Origin: Lineus longissimus
Lineage: Eukaryota; Nemertea; Pilidiophora; Heteronemertea; Lineidae
Length of the DNA: 64,000 bases
Reading direction: 5' to 3'
NCBI RefSeq assembly: GCF_910592395.1
Contig: NC_088321.1
Location: forward strand, 12,216,001 to 12,280,000
Part shown: piece by piece, positions 24,549 to 36,792 of the stretch
Layout of the letters: each line of letters opens with the position of its first letter
How positions within the stretch are numbered: position 1 is the stretch's first letter
Notes under the pieces: model-generated
The model's input: the letters and a program-made list of their open reading frames with translations, nothing else
Database searches by the model: none
Told to the model about the DNA's origin: nothing
Translations under genes and position numbers: made by a program

Positions 24549-26039
24549 TATTAGCATTTTCCCTTTCAATGGGAGATTAAATTCTTTAACAACCACCAAG
24601 CAATTCTCCCGGGAATTTACGCATTACCAAGCGCGGATTCAATTATTAAAATGGGATAATATGCGTTATAGGATATCAATGGAGGCAATGCGATATACAT
24701 TTGTACATGTTTCGAGAACCAGATCGCGCAAGAACATTTCCACGATGAGAAGTTCCTTCCTATTAGTGATACTCATTTCACTGAACTCTCAGACACGTGT
24801 TCAGAGAAATTGTTAGTTTACATCCAAGTAATACTTCTCGAAGGGGATAATGTATTTGTGGGTCCGGACATGCTGCCCGTAAGGAATACCACAGGCACCA
24901 AAATGCAGAGAAAATTCGTTGGTGAGTTTTTCAAATCCCCCGATTGCCAACGCGAACGCCTGTCCGGAGGAGAGCCAGGTCACGTGTAATAATCTGCGAT
25001 GCAAAGAAACAAGTGGCTCGGCAGATTACCTTGGTGATGACTTGATTGAGACTGCCAAAGACAGAACCAATTGAATAAAATTAGCTTATAAATTGCACCT
25101 TTCCTACTGAGAAAACAATGTTCAAAAGCGCTCAGACTCCAAATGTGTCACGGAATAGAACGGTTTTCACGATTTGGCAAACATAGTCAATGGCAGTTTC
25201 TTTTCTCAGGACGCGTCTCAGTGATTGCTTCATTCGATTGGCATGCGCTGAGACGCTCGATGAGAAGATGATATGTTTTCGACCGGAGAGGAAGGATGTC
25301 CAGTTTGTTGTGAGTTATTTTTACCATGCAAGGGACAATAACAAATGATGGTAAAACAACGAGAAAATTGTCCGGTGACGAACGGTGCGCATGCACTACT
25401 GATCCAGTAACACTGTAACTACTAAATACATATCAATGCGTCATGAATGTTGCACTTCACGATATTTTTCGTGTCTTAGGTCATGATGACTTGATTGAAA
25501 GACCAGAAAACTTGTAAGATTTCGGTCAGAAATACTACGCCATTTAGAATCAAATACAATTCATGTTTTATCCTGCACTTAGTAGTAAATGCGTGTGGGA
25601 TTTTCCATTACGTTTTTCGACTTTTATTCGATACGGGCTTATTAAAAAGTTAGCGTAAATGGATATTGATTCGTCTTTCTTTTGATCTGTAGTCGTCCGC
25701 GTGATTTTCCTTCCTCGCGATAAAGTAGGTTCGAATATTTGTGGTTTCCGGAAACCATATTAATCCGCGTTTCTTGTCTCAGACTGATTATGGTAAGTCA
25801 CATACACGTGTAGTCGCCACTTTCTGGCAGCGTCGCTAATGTAAAGAGCTTCTCCCGATGTTGTTTAAACGTTTCAGGTCATTGAAAAGTAAAACTATTT
25901 TCTACCTCTGCCGTAGAACAGCCACGACAATAGGCCCTAATGACGCCTCTGCTGTATAGTACATGCGTTTAGTTTTGTCCACATCGTTTGGGGCTCTGGA
26001 GGGCGATCTACTGGTCGGATTTCTTTGAAGTTTTGATTT
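24549..26039. other. Intergenic DNA, no gene recognised
   Basis: No supported gene or repeat. Confidence 0.4.
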
Positions 26040-27580
26040 CGTAGATTACAAGTGTCTTCTTTAATAATGACCGGATCGCCAGATTCTACCAGCGTTCTTA
26101 CCTTTGTTTGCAATCTTATTAAAAGAAATTGCCGTTAATATCCTTCGAAACCTTTATATTGAAAAAAGAATTCCGCTGTTATAAATGCTCCTGTTCAATC
26201 CGGACGACTGTTGACAATTTCCCTCTGGGAGCGCGCCGAGATTGACGTCAAGACTCCAGTGCATAGATTTTAAGTGTCTTCTATAATATGACCGGATTGC
26301 CAGATTCTATCATCGTTCTTACCTTTGTCTGCAATCTTATTAAAATAAATTGCCGTTAATATCCTTCGAAACCTTTAAATTCAAAAACAAAATTCCGCTG
26401 TATAAATGTTCCAGTTCAATCCTGAAGACTGTTGTAAATTTCCCTTTGGGAGCGCGCCTAGATTGACGGCAAGACTCACGCGTAGATTACTAGTGTCTTC
26501 TATCATATGACCGGATCGCCATATTCTATTTGCTTTCTTACCTTTGTCTGCAATCTTATAAATTGAAATTGCCTTCAATATCCTTCGAAACCTTTATATT
26601 GAACACAAAATTCCGCTGTATAAATTTTCCTGTGTCATTCATAAGCAAATGGAATGGCATTTATCATCAGACATGTATTTTAAAGGTGTCATGGTATGAT
26701 GTCAAATTGAGAGAAAAGCAAAGATTGCTGATAATTTCTCAAGAACAAAGGACCCAGAAGACTACAGTGTGTATTTTATACGGAAGTATCCTATCGATCT
26801 AATCCCACCGCCGGATACCATAAGCGTTCAGGTGACCATTGACTACAATCTTACAAAAACTCCTTCGCCGTTAATATTCTTCGAAACCTGAACTTCCGTT
26901 AGATGTTCCTGTGTCACTCAGTCGTAAACCGAATAGGCATAGACATAGACATAGGAGTCATAGACATAGACATAGCATTATTATTATTAACATGCATTTT
27001 AAAGGTTTCAGTGTATAATGTCAAGTGGAGATAAATCTAAATATTGTTGACAGTGATCTTTATTATCTAGACATGTAGTTTAGAGGTTTCATGTTTCATA
27101 CCAGTATCTGATCGGATATGAAGCGGAGAAAGTCTTAACATTGTTGTAATTTCTCATGAAGAATGGAGCCAGATTGGTGCCAAGACTGCAGGATGTATTT
27201 TTCCATCAGTGTTCTGGGAACCAATGACTACAATCTTATAAAAATGTCGTTAACATCTCTTGAAACCTTTTGTCAGCCGAAACTTCCTCTGGCTGGTGTA
27301 AATCCAATGACATTTATTATCAATACATGTTATTTAAAGGCGTCATGTTTTATGTCCCAGTGTCTGGTGTCAAGCGAAAGGAAATCTAAAGATATCTCGG
27401 GAAGAATGGGCCCAGAATGGCGCTAGGACTAGAGAATAGCGTATGTTAGAACAGTAGCGTCCTGTTTGATCCCACAACCGAATACCATCAGTGACTGTAA
27501 TCTTATAGAAATGCCTTTGCGGCTAGTATCCTTCGAAACCTTTTATATCGAGCCGAACCTTCCGCTATAATGCTCCTCTG
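26040..27580 (+). repeat. Degenerate tandem array, about 220-bp units lengthening to about 300-380 bp
   Basis: The anchor TAATATCCTTCGAAACCTTT, or a variant, recurs near 26136, 26357, 26576, 26870, 27247 and 27524. The first three units are about 220 bp apart and share CCGGATCGCCAGATTCTA, TTACCTTTGT, AATTCCGCTGT and GGGAGCGCGCC. Later units are more diverged and longer, carrying an extra ATGTATTTTAAAGGTGTCAT segment. Related fragments continue to about 27830. No unit encodes a recognisable protein. Confidence 0.75.
26935..26977 (+). repeat. (CATAGA)n microsatellite
   Basis: Interrupted CATAGA hexamers (CATAGACATAGACATAGG and similar) inside the degenerate array. Confidence 0.8.
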
Positions 27581-28193
27581 GCACTCACGTGTAAATCATG
27601 CGACATGTATCATGGAGAAATGTATTTGAAAGGTTGTGTTTGTGTCATATTAATGTCGAAAGCAAGGAAATGCTGAAGATGGTTGTTAATTTCTCTAAAG
27701 GGAGCTGCTCCCTGATTGACGTTAAGACTCTCGTGCGTATTTTTAATTTTACAAGTTTTATCATTGATCCTATCCCCAGATAGCATCAGCGTTCTGCCTT
27801 TTAATGGTTTTGTGTTTGTGTCAGCGTGGCTCATTCTCCAATGCAGACATAATGTGTCAGTATTAGCTTATAATGCTGTATAAGTCACCGTACGTTATGC
27901 ATAGCGATTGCGAAGTGAAATCGGACTGAAAATGTCCACGGCCACAGATTTGCAGTCACTTTGTTGATAAATTCGCCAAAATATATGCCGTTTAAATAGA
28001 ACATTTTCAACCAAAATGTTTTAATGCTATATAATTATTACTTTTTATGTTATTATTTGAACCACACGACAACCTTACGCGTGATTATAAGAGGCCCAAA
28101 ATGTTTTAAGGTAATGAAATGGCTAAGTCGAGGCCATTCCGGGGCAATGGCGGAAAATTCAAACAGGGATGAAACTGCGTCATCAATAAATAG

Positions 28194-28923
28194 AGCATAG
28201 GGTCAGGCTCTGTTGACAATTGGTTGGTTTAATTTGTCTCTTCGATATGGCCCCTTTGATAGAGTTCCGGTAATGCGCAAAGAGGGAAAGAAATATAAAG
28301 ATCGTTGCCAATTTCTCTCGTTGAATGGTCCCAAACCATATTTCAGAGCCTGTGTTGAAAACTGCTTATTTTTTGCGGGTGTTTCATATTTGCGGATTTC
28401 ACAAATACTTTTTTGCGGAAAATCGTAAAAAATATTGTCTTCAGAAAATAGGAAATAAATTTCTTTATCACATGAGCATTTATTTATGAAATTTCGCAAA
28501 TCGCGAAAACGAAGACACTCGATGATGTGTGTGTTTACAGTAATTAAATCCGAAGTGTCTTTTCTGATCCCACTTTCATCTACCATCTGCGTAACAGTTA
28601 TTGGCAACTGATCGGAGAAAAATACTTTCGCCGTTATAATTTCCTGTGAAATTTTCATATTTTTCACAAAGACTTCCGCTGGACACTCCTATTTATTCAA
28701 GTTTAAATCCAATTACATTCATTACTCATTTCCTATTTATGAATTCTAGCATTATACCCGTGGCGCAGACAGGTTGAAATGGCCTATAGGCCTACTTTGA
28801 ATTGCATTGGCCGAAAGATTGAATTGAATTGAATTGCAATGAAAATCAAATGCAATATCAAAGGGGCCATATCGAAGAGACAAATTAAACCAACCAATTG
28901 TCAACAGAGCCTGACCCTATGCT
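28194..28923. mobile_element. 730-bp element with 67-bp terminal inverted repeats
   Basis: AGCATAGGGTCAGGCTCTGT at the left end continues through GATATGGCCCCTTTGAT (28260) and is matched by its exact inverse at 28857-28923. The interior includes a diverged stretch resembling the 26-27.8 kb array units (AAAGAAATATAAAGAT, TTCCGCTGGACACTCC, TAAATCCAATTACATTCATT), so the element may have captured or inserted around array DNA. No clear target duplication. The overlapping ORFs at 28203-28667 and 28213-28428 are not supported. Confidence 0.7.
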
Positions 28924-29245
28924 ATTGCTTGCATATAAAAGTATGTCAATTGGTCCGATAGAGATGATGAGGCAATGTCAACGTGCCTCGATCCTTAATA
29001 GTCAACAATAGGCCCCTTTTTATACGGAGGAGAAGAATGAGAACTCAGATCGGCTTTCGCATGTCATGTCGGCTGCCCAATGGCTCGAACCAATTACAAT
29101 AGGGAGGTTAAGAACTCGAACGATAAACGACAACGGTAACGGCAATGACGTCATCATCGAAATCGTCTACCGTTTCAATGATGAATAAATGTCCTTCGGT
29201 TCATAAGGTCATTACAGGCCGTGAGCGCAGTGCATACCTTTATTA

Positions 29246-29386
29246 GGCACCTATTCCATAGAGCTATACCCTATACTATACTATACTATACTATACGCGA
29301 ACAATAGTTTCATGGTCATGCACCCTTTGTGAAGCCATTGTTCGCGTATAGTGTAGTACACCGTATACCTCTATGGAATAGGTGCC
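29246..29386. mobile_element. Harbinger-like foldback MITE, tandem copy 1
   Basis: GGCACCTATTCCATAGAGCT...CTATGGAATAGGTGCC: a 141-bp, nearly complete palindrome whose inner stem is TATACGCGAACAATAG / CATTGTTCGCGTATAG around a short loop. It is bounded by TTA on the left and TTA on the right (shared with copy 2), matching the 3-bp TWA target preference of PIF/Harbinger elements. Confidence 0.7.
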
Positions 29387-29389
29387 TTA

Positions 29390-29520
29390 GGCACCTATTC
29401 CATAGAGCTATACCCTATACTATACTATACGCGAACAATAGTTTCATGGTCATGCACCCTTTGTGAAGCCATTGTTCGCGTATAGTGTAGTGTAGGGTAT
29501 AGCTCTATGGAGAAGGTGCC
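29390..29520. mobile_element. Harbinger-like foldback MITE, tandem copy 2
   Basis: Head-to-tail second copy, 131 bp, nearly identical apart from fewer CTATA repeats and small changes at the right end. It is bounded by TTA (29387-29389) and TAA (29521-29523). Sharing one TTA between copies suggests that one inserted at the target duplication of the other, or unequal exchange between them. Confidence 0.7.
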
Positions 29521-30357
29521 TAAGGAGCCTTAGGATAATGAATTGTGCTTTCACACAAATTGATGATGTAATCCAGAGATTAACAAACTTATATCTCCAT
29601 GTGAGATAATCGTAGCCCAGTTGAAACCCTGTCGAGCCGGGCCGATTGATAATTCGCTTCTGTACAGTCACTCAAGTGGAACATGCCGCCGAAGTTTCGT
29701 TTCTCTCAAGAGCAGGATGTGCTGCTGCTCTAAAAGTGTCTTGAACATCTACACGTCTAAATTTGTTGAAGTAATTCATTAAATAACCCTGTACAGGCCC
29801 TGGAAGACCAATAATTGTTCGCGCATGATTCGATAGTCATTACAAGTCACATTAAAACAAAGTGATTCTATGATGTGATTTACAACTTTGCGGAAATACG
29901 TCCGCTTTTAATTGTTGATCACAAATGTAAAGCTCAAATTTTCCATTTTTGATTAGATTTATTAAAAAATCGCTGAATGTAAACCACCGCGACCGCGAAA
30001 ATGTTCATGTTGTGACGTCATCAACGAAAACGGCTTCGAAGCGAGCCGTCCGGGCGGGATTAAACCATCAATTTCTAGAAAATGTGCATTTCGATTCGAA
30101 AACCTTACCGATTTATGAGAAAGTGACGTAGTCATTTGTCAAAAACAGCTAAAACATTATATGGTGAAATTTGACACGAGTTACCCTTTTTAAGGCCAAG
30201 GCCTGGTCTTTCCTGACTCGGATCAGTGTCAGCCAAATGAACGTTTACCGGAACTTCAATGCATGCTTATTAACCCAACTAACGTTATTTCTTCACGACA
30301 AACGCAATGGCGTCGTTGTCGTTACCGTTGTCGTTTATCATTCTTAACCTCCCTATT

Positions 30358-30881
30358 ATCACTACTATAACTTTAAAATGCGTGCTCCTCCTAGCAAGGT
30401 CTCAGCCAAGGCACTTAGTCGACAGGCAAGCTAGAGGTTCAGCACTGTGAGCAGCTCCTTGATAGGCCATGCCATGACATCAAGTATTGAAAGCTGTGGT
30501 AGAGCTCTTTAATCACTGCAGAATCCAACTGTTTAAGCCCGTTAGGACGGGCTCTGTATGAATCTCGACTCTCAGGAGAAATTTTGCAATCATCCGATCT
30601 AAACTGATGGAGGAGTTACATTACAAACTATTACACCTCTACGTCCATTATAGAAGTGATTGAACAGTCTCCTCACTTAACGGATCATACCTTGTCTGAA
30701 CTTCTTATACAATAATATGTCAAACCTAATCAATGAAACGAACATATTTTCAAAAACGCTTGACCTCATCGGGGGCATAAAGAAAAGCTGACAAAACTAT
30801 CGGAACACTTTTGGATCATTATACATGTTGAGGCGGTGAGCACCAGAGTCTACGATGCGACATTAATCTTTTTGGAAGTGA
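30358..30881. other. Intergenic DNA, no gene recognised
   Basis: Nothing supportable seen. Confidence 0.35.
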
Positions 30882-31109
30882 CTATTTGGCAAGCCCGGCT
30901 TACCAAACAGCGACTTTTTCTTGTCCTGAATGGAGAGCCCTCCGATTGGCTAATGTGTTGTAAAGTCTCCAGCTCGCCAAACAGGGTAGATTTTTTACCT
31001 GTTTGGCAAGCCCGGCTGGCCGAACAGGTGGCTTTTTAGTGCTGTTTGGCAAGCGGCTCTCCAAACAGGACAAAAAAGATGCCTGTTCGGCGAGCGGCTT
31101 GCCAAATAG
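30882..31109. mobile_element. Palindromic MITE, family 2, copy 1
   Basis: CTATTTGGCAAGC at 30882 and GCTTGCCAAATAG at 31109 are inverted ends. The 228-bp interior consists of several short variants of TTTGGCAAGCCCGGCT in both orientations (CCAAACAG, CGAACAGG, TTGTCCTG). The family recurs in reverse orientation at 40101-40624. Noncoding. Confidence 0.7.
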
Positions 31110-32934
31110 ACCAGGTGTAATGTTTTTGAGTGTTTCTGTTTTTGAGTGTTTCTGTTTTTGAGTGTTTCCCCTCATTGTTTGGGAACGCTCAAAAATAGAT
31201 TGACAAGTTTTTCTGTGTATCCCCCCTATTGAAAAGTCGTGGTCTCTCTAGCTGCCTATTGTTTGGAAACACTGACACATGGGAAACAACCACAGATGTT
31301 ACACCGGCCATCTTTTTTTTAAATTGGGTCGCGATTGGTTTTGGGTCCACAATTTCTGATCTTTTATCTAAGCATGGTAAAAGGAAAGTGTGACGCCTCA
31401 TTCTATGAGTAAACAGATCAAGCTTCATCAATGAGCCTATGTCATCAAATAGTATTCAGGTCAGAGGTTTCTACGTGCACTTACTCAATTTTGACCAAAT
31501 TGTCACTTATTAGACTCTGGTAGTCACCGCCTCAATTATTTGCATGCTAACTCACACTCACCCTACTTACACAATGAGGCCAGTCTGATGGTTGACTTTA
31601 TCTCGATACCTCACCCTACCCAAAAAGAGTCATCGTGCGCGACTTTGGCAGCATGTGTTTGTTTCGTTAAACAACATCCAGTGGGGGTTTAGATAACGTT
31701 GAGCTACCGCTCCCATGTCGATTTCGTACTGTGTGTATCGTCATTGAAGTCCCACATTTCGATTAGCGAGTCGAAAACCGCTTCGTAAGCGGATTTTGTA
31801 TTTAATCCCAACGCTGGAATCATGGGAGCAGTTCACACATAGTGACATTAAAGAAGATGGATGACAGTAAAAATCAGAAGAATATACTAGATATCGTGCA
31901 TGTTCTAAAATGGTGTCTCTAAAGCGAGCCGCAAAAAAGCAATTTTGTAGCCACGGCCGACGACAATTGCCGCTCTGACAATAGCGACGTAGCATAATGT
32001 TATCGCGATTGGGAGGACTAATGCATTACGTTTACAGCCCCAGGAAGATCAATAAAATCATTCGTACAGCTCTAAAACGCATTTTGGAGAGTACGAATTA
32101 TCAAGATTTTGTCTTATATTCCTCGAGCAAATCAGTTGTATGGTCGTCCAGTCACGAAAGAAGAAAAGGCTACATCATTTTGCTGCGATGCTTTTGGAAA
32201 CTAGACAGTTCGCCTACCAAATGTGTTTGTCTAACAATTATAAAAATTTAAAATTTAGTGAAAAATGACGAGTTTATAACTGTTTAGTTTGATCAGTGTT
32301 GGTCATATCACGCGCTACCCAACGTTTGATATAACCCGCCCATTATCCGAGAGCTATAATACCCCATTGTAATGTTTTCTGTTCAGGGATGGGGCTCACG
32401 GAACACGAGTCCAAACTTGGGAGGATCTGAACTGTTAGAATTTGGTTCTAAAGGCGCCTTTGAACATAACGTCTTTTATTTAGTACAATCATTATATAAT
32501 ACTATGAGCGATGTTTCGTTTTAGTGGCCGAAACGTGTAATTTTTTGTACGCTCTCTGTGGAGGTCTGATTATCCAATGATCTTAGCTGTCAGTCGCGAG
32601 AATAATGTCAAAGGCATTCCTCTCGAATGATAAGCACATACAAATGTATTGCGTGCATACAACCGGTCTTATACAATTACCCTACTTATCTATCAGTCCT
32701 TTGAAAGGGTGCATAGACATGAGAGAGATTACCTGGCTAATCCGCATTTTCTATGCAGGCAAACTATTGGAAAGTGTGATACCTCAAGGCAAGATATTTC
32801 AAATACATTACTACCTCAGGGCTGTGAATGTCTCCTAATGTACAAATATTGTCAGTATTGCCACTGTTTTATCCAGAAGTATTAAGGTAGCAGGAAGGGT
32901 TGGGCGTTTGTGGTTTCTGAGTCTGAGGGGGTTG
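31110..32934. other. Intergenic DNA, no gene recognised
   Basis: A threefold GTTTTTGAGTGTTTCT repeat lies at 31120-31170. Several frames of 60-85 codons lack any support. Confidence 0.4.
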
Positions 32935-33006
32935 GTGTCTGTTGATTGTGTTTTAAGAGAGACTAGGCATGGCGCCAGTCTCTCTTAAAGCACAGTCAAC
33001 AGGCAT
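32935..33006 (+). repeat. Near-perfect hairpin with G-U wobbles only
   Basis: 32940-32964 and 32977-33001 form a continuous 25-bp stem around a 12-nt loop (AGGCATGGCGCC). The two departures from complementarity are both T/G, so plus-strand RNA would pair fully through G-U wobbles. Pairing extends several more positions outward. This asymmetric wobble pattern is what a plus-strand RNA hairpin under structural constraint would show, but with only two wobbles it is weak evidence. Confidence 0.6.
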
Positions 33007-33989
33007 TTGGTCTCAGTATTTGGGTAAGTACAGAATCAAGCCAGCTCAGAGAGCAATGATTGAACGATGCTGTGGGCAAGTCCAAGGATACTGCATCAGT
33101 CACGACCAACTTCTCATCAGAAAGCGTCACCACCAGCACATTCAATGTTCAGTTCCAACCTGTACCAGTCCAATGCACGCCTGTCATGGTCAGCAGTGGT
33201 CAGCTTAGCGCGATATGGAACATTCTTCTGAAACTCAAGCGAGGGAAGTCTGCTCATTAGCATATCTCGCGCACTGCTCCTTCTGGTCAAACATCGTAGT
33301 GAAATCGTAATGGAAAACGTCTGGCTTTGCGCCAGACTAATAAGTGAAGAACTAATAGGTAAAGAACTTCAACGTGCGCGCGACTGCTGTGATAAAATTA
33401 TCTTTGCAGAGACTCCGGTGACGTACACATATATTTTTTACAATCAAAAATGCTCTCAAAAGACGACATGGAATGATTATTTTATTGATATTTCCTACTG
33501 TATACCTTCCAATTATCACTTTATACAAAGGTCGCATGCTTTTCTTTCCTGGTGACACTATAAAGCAAAATAGTTGCAACCCCGTAAATGCGCTATTAGT
33601 CCAATAATAATTGACGGTGACCCATAGGATTTAATGTCGATGGCAGGTCACTGGTATCACCCATTCTTGTCGACCACCGAAACGATCGGCTATTGCGGCA
33701 TGCGATTTAAATCGAAGGTAGAAGTAATTTATATAGATGATTTGTAGGGCGCCTTATGGATTAAAATATCAAATCGTGGTTTCCATTAACTTTTGCATCT
33801 GGGGATTAGCCCTTGCACTCAACTTGGTCGATTTCACAGCCATGTCAATAGATTAACGGATATATTATCGATATCCCCTTGCAAGTAATGGGAACTCTCT
33901 GAAAATGGCTAGTCTTGGAATCCGACCCCACTCTCGTTGTCGTGTAGGAAGGGTAAAACAGGCAGTAAGTGTTTATTTAACCTTATAAA
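33007..33989. other. Unassigned DNA
   Basis: A 66-codon frame at 33060-33260 has a Ser/Thr/Val-rich, protein-like composition (NVQFQPVPVQCTPVMVS) but no recognisable domain. Nothing else is supportable. Confidence 0.3.
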
Positions 33990-35335
33990 TTGGTATTTTG
34001 CATCGTTTAATTACCCTGATCAATATGCCTTAGTATGATAAGAAAATATCTTCCACTTAGTTTTCCTGTGATCTGTAATATGGTTATCCCAAGCTGCAAT
34101 TGGGAACTGCAGTGCTGACAATTAGCAGAGTTCAAATTGACATTTTGTCATGTTTAATTACCCTGCACAATATACTTTTAATATAATGCTTTCTATTCAG
34201 TTTCCTTTTGATCCATAATCAGTGTTGATTCAAATAATCGTGCAAAATCTATGAATTGTCTCTTAGAACAAACTGTTTTTACGCAAATCTTTTATGAAAT
34301 TCCTGCCCAAAAATCTCACAAGTTTACCATAGATTAAATTGTCAACTAATTTGAAAAAGTATTGACAACAGGCAACTATATTATCCCATGAAAATGAACA
34401 GTTAAACTACTAATGCTATTAATTTCTGTTTTAGTTTTTGTATTCTTTGGCAAAGGCTTGTAATATATGTATTTGTTTATTGTCACCTATTTATACAAAT
34501 AGCCTGCCTTAAGGCTTATGAGACAGTTGTTCGAGCACACGAGTTGTGAGATGTCGTTTCAAGTTCTTACTGCCCATTTCTGATCTCATATGCCCGAATC
34601 ACAAAATTTGCAACTCCTTTAGCAAATTCGCCCTTGGTTAACATAATTTGGAGTTTCTCCTCATCGGCACTTGGTTCAACAATGTCAATTTTGCAATACA
34701 AATGTCTTCTACTGATATCATACAAAGGGCACACACAAAGAATTAATATAACCTGATGAATTGGTGATTTACATTGTTGAATTATCCTGCTCAATATACT
34801 TTTAAGATAAACCAATGCTTTCTGTTCAGTTTCCTTTTGATCCATAATCAGTGTTGATTCAAATAATCGTGCAAAATCTATGAATTGTCTCTTAGAACAA
34901 ACTGTTTTTACGCAAATCTTTTATAAAATTCCTGCCTAAAAAAATCTCACAAGTTTACCATAGATTGAATTGTGACCCAATTTGAAAAGGTCTTGACAAC
35001 AGACATCTATATTATTCCATGAAAATGAACAGTTTAATTAGTTATGTTATTAATTAATTCTGTTTTAGTTTTTGTGTATTCTTTGGCAAAGGCTTGTTTA
35101 ATATAACTTGATGAATTGGTGTTTTGCATTGTTCAATTACCCTGCTCAATATACTTTTAAGATAAACCAATGCTTTCTATTCAGTTTCCTTTTGATCTAT
35201 AATGAATTATTGTTTATTCAAATAATCGTGCAAATAATCGTGCAAAATCTATAAATTGTCTCTTAGAACAAACTGTTTTTACGCAAATATCACAAGTTTA
35301 CAATATCTTGAATTGTTACTTTCGAGTGAAAGCAA
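33990..35335 (+). repeat. About 350-bp satellite, three to four copies, interrupted by a LINE
   Basis: CAGTTTCCTTTTGATCCATA (or TCTATA) recurs near 34198, 34826 and 35182. Each is followed by the shared CGTGCAAAATCTATGAATTG and AACAAACTGTTTTTACGCAA; in the third copy this body is cut short at about 35330. After removing the LINE insert, spacing is about 345 and 356 bp. A diverged partial unit begins near 33990 (TTAATTACCCTGATCAATAT). The units are AT-rich and noncoding. Confidence 0.8.
34468..34743 (-). mobile_element. 5'-truncated LINE fragment inserted in the satellite
   Basis: The minus-strand frame ending at 34567 reads CPLYDISRRHLYCKIDI, then DEEKLQIMLTKGEFAKGVA and NFVIRAYEIR. This is the characteristic end of many LINE ORF2 proteins (CPLY...DEEK...LL...I...A.FI..A...R). 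A short 3' UTR with an ACAATAAACAAATAC-like end follows. The 276-bp fragment is bounded by TAATATA at 34461-34467 and 34744-34750; the uninterrupted unit at about 35095 carries this site once. That makes the TSD secure. Dead on arrival. Confidence 0.75.
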
Positions 35336-36742
35336 TTTATATTATAGCTTTAAATCATTGTCGCTAGGCCAGGTGGGTGTAAAGTGTCACTTCGGCGTCA
35401 AACTGTCTCAGCCTGGTGAGCAGATAACTAGCTGGGTGCATCTGAGAAGTAAGCTTCGTGTAGTTGAGGCAGCACCACATTGGGTTCGATGAGGTGACGC
35501 ATTCTTCTTGACGGAAACCAGATTCAAGATGGCTGCCAAGGAACTTCTCACAAAGAGCGAACACAAAAATGAATGATAATTAAGCTTTAAGTCGAAATTA
35601 GTTTTTTTTTTATTTAGTTTTGTATGTGGTCAGAATCTAAAAAGAATCTTCTAAAGAGCTTCCCTATGATAGTTTTATTCATAGAAATATTTTCCTGTGA
35701 CATAGGCTTATACCATTAGGCCCCACGTGGTGGCGCTGAGGCTGCCACTTCTTCCGGGGACCTAATTTTGTTGTTTTTGTCCACGACGGAATATGGCCCT
35801 TGGTACGATATTCGGCTAGGAATAAGTTCTCGTGTTTTAACGACGCAAAAAAAAATTAGTTGTTTTTTATATGAGTTGTCTGTTTCAGTCATAGATTACT
35901 AATAAAATATTCAATGTTGGAAAATCGACGACCAACCTCTGTAAAATGTACGCCACATATTCGTATTTCGTCGTTCGTAAGGGCTGCAAAACCTGCCTAA
36001 TGCCACCCTTGTCCTCGCGGTCAAGCAATTTCGCGTCCAGACGCATTAATCCCCGACTATCCCCGGCGATTTCATCAGCAGGCGATAACCTCCCGATACA
36101 CTCGGTTAATCCCTTTGGAACGCTGGGATACGTGAAACCAGGTGTTAGCATATGAGTGGCGATATCTGTGTCAGACTCAGGGAAGCCTGCCAGCGTTTCT
36201 GATTACTGATGACTAATCCGCACTGATCAGCTATCACTTGGTTGCTCGCGTTACATATCAGTGTGATATGCGGTCATTTAGGAGGAGGACTGTGGAGTGT
36301 CATTCGGACCATTATCGGAACTTCCCGAATGTATGAACAGGCCTGGTATCATAAGGATTATGTCAATAAATGGTTCCATGATATCTATACTCAGATTTAG
36401 AGCTGTAACGAACGTTTGTGGCAATAGGCCCTGAAAATTGCGCAAGCTAACATCTCCAATGGAGATATCTAGTATGATGACAAGTTTCGTTTGACCTTGC
36501 TACCGATCTCCTTGCTATTGCGCCAGAATGCACGACTAAACCCTCTTTTATGGGTCAAGCATTATTAAGGGGGGGGGGCATATGACCTACATTTCCACCG
36601 CAATCACCTGTCCAACAGCAATAGGCCCTACCAAAAAGAACGACTGAACATTTCCTATCCAAGAAATAGAAATGTTATACAAAATGATAGAATACTCCAA
36701 CAATATATGATGATACCTGGTTGGGTAAATGACGTCCCTATT
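35336..36742. other. Intergenic DNA, no gene recognised
   Basis: Contains a poly-G run at about 36569-36579. No supported gene. Confidence 0.4.
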
Positions 36743-36792
36743 TCCAAGAATGCTTATTCACTACTTTTAAGTAGTGAATTAGCATTCTTGGA
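36743..36792. repeat. 50-bp palindrome
   Basis: TCCAAGAATGCTTATTCACT and its inverse meet at a central TTTTAA with one internal mismatch. The near absence of a loop makes a pre-miRNA unlikely; it is more like a palindromic insertion or cruciform-forming site. Confidence 0.7.

Larger units (their letters stand above)
29098..30357. mobile_element. 1.26-kb non-autonomous inverted-repeat transposon
   Basis: AATAGGGAGGTTAAGAA at 29098 is matched by its inverse ending at 30357. Just inside, ATAAACGACAACGGTAACG occurs on both sides, so the subterminal repeats reach 50-60 bp. GACGTCATCA also recurs inverted-symmetrically near both ends. There is no transposase-like frame inside. Two tandem MITEs (29246-29520) are nested within it. 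Superfamily unassigned for lack of a clear target duplication. Confidence 0.55.

Noticed and set aside
33060-33260. 66-codon Ser/Thr-rich ORF
   Set aside because: Protein-like composition but no recognisable family, start context or splice sites.
36743-36792. Pre-miRNA hairpin
   Set aside because: The palindrome has practically no loop, so a Drosha/Dicer-type hairpin is unlikely.
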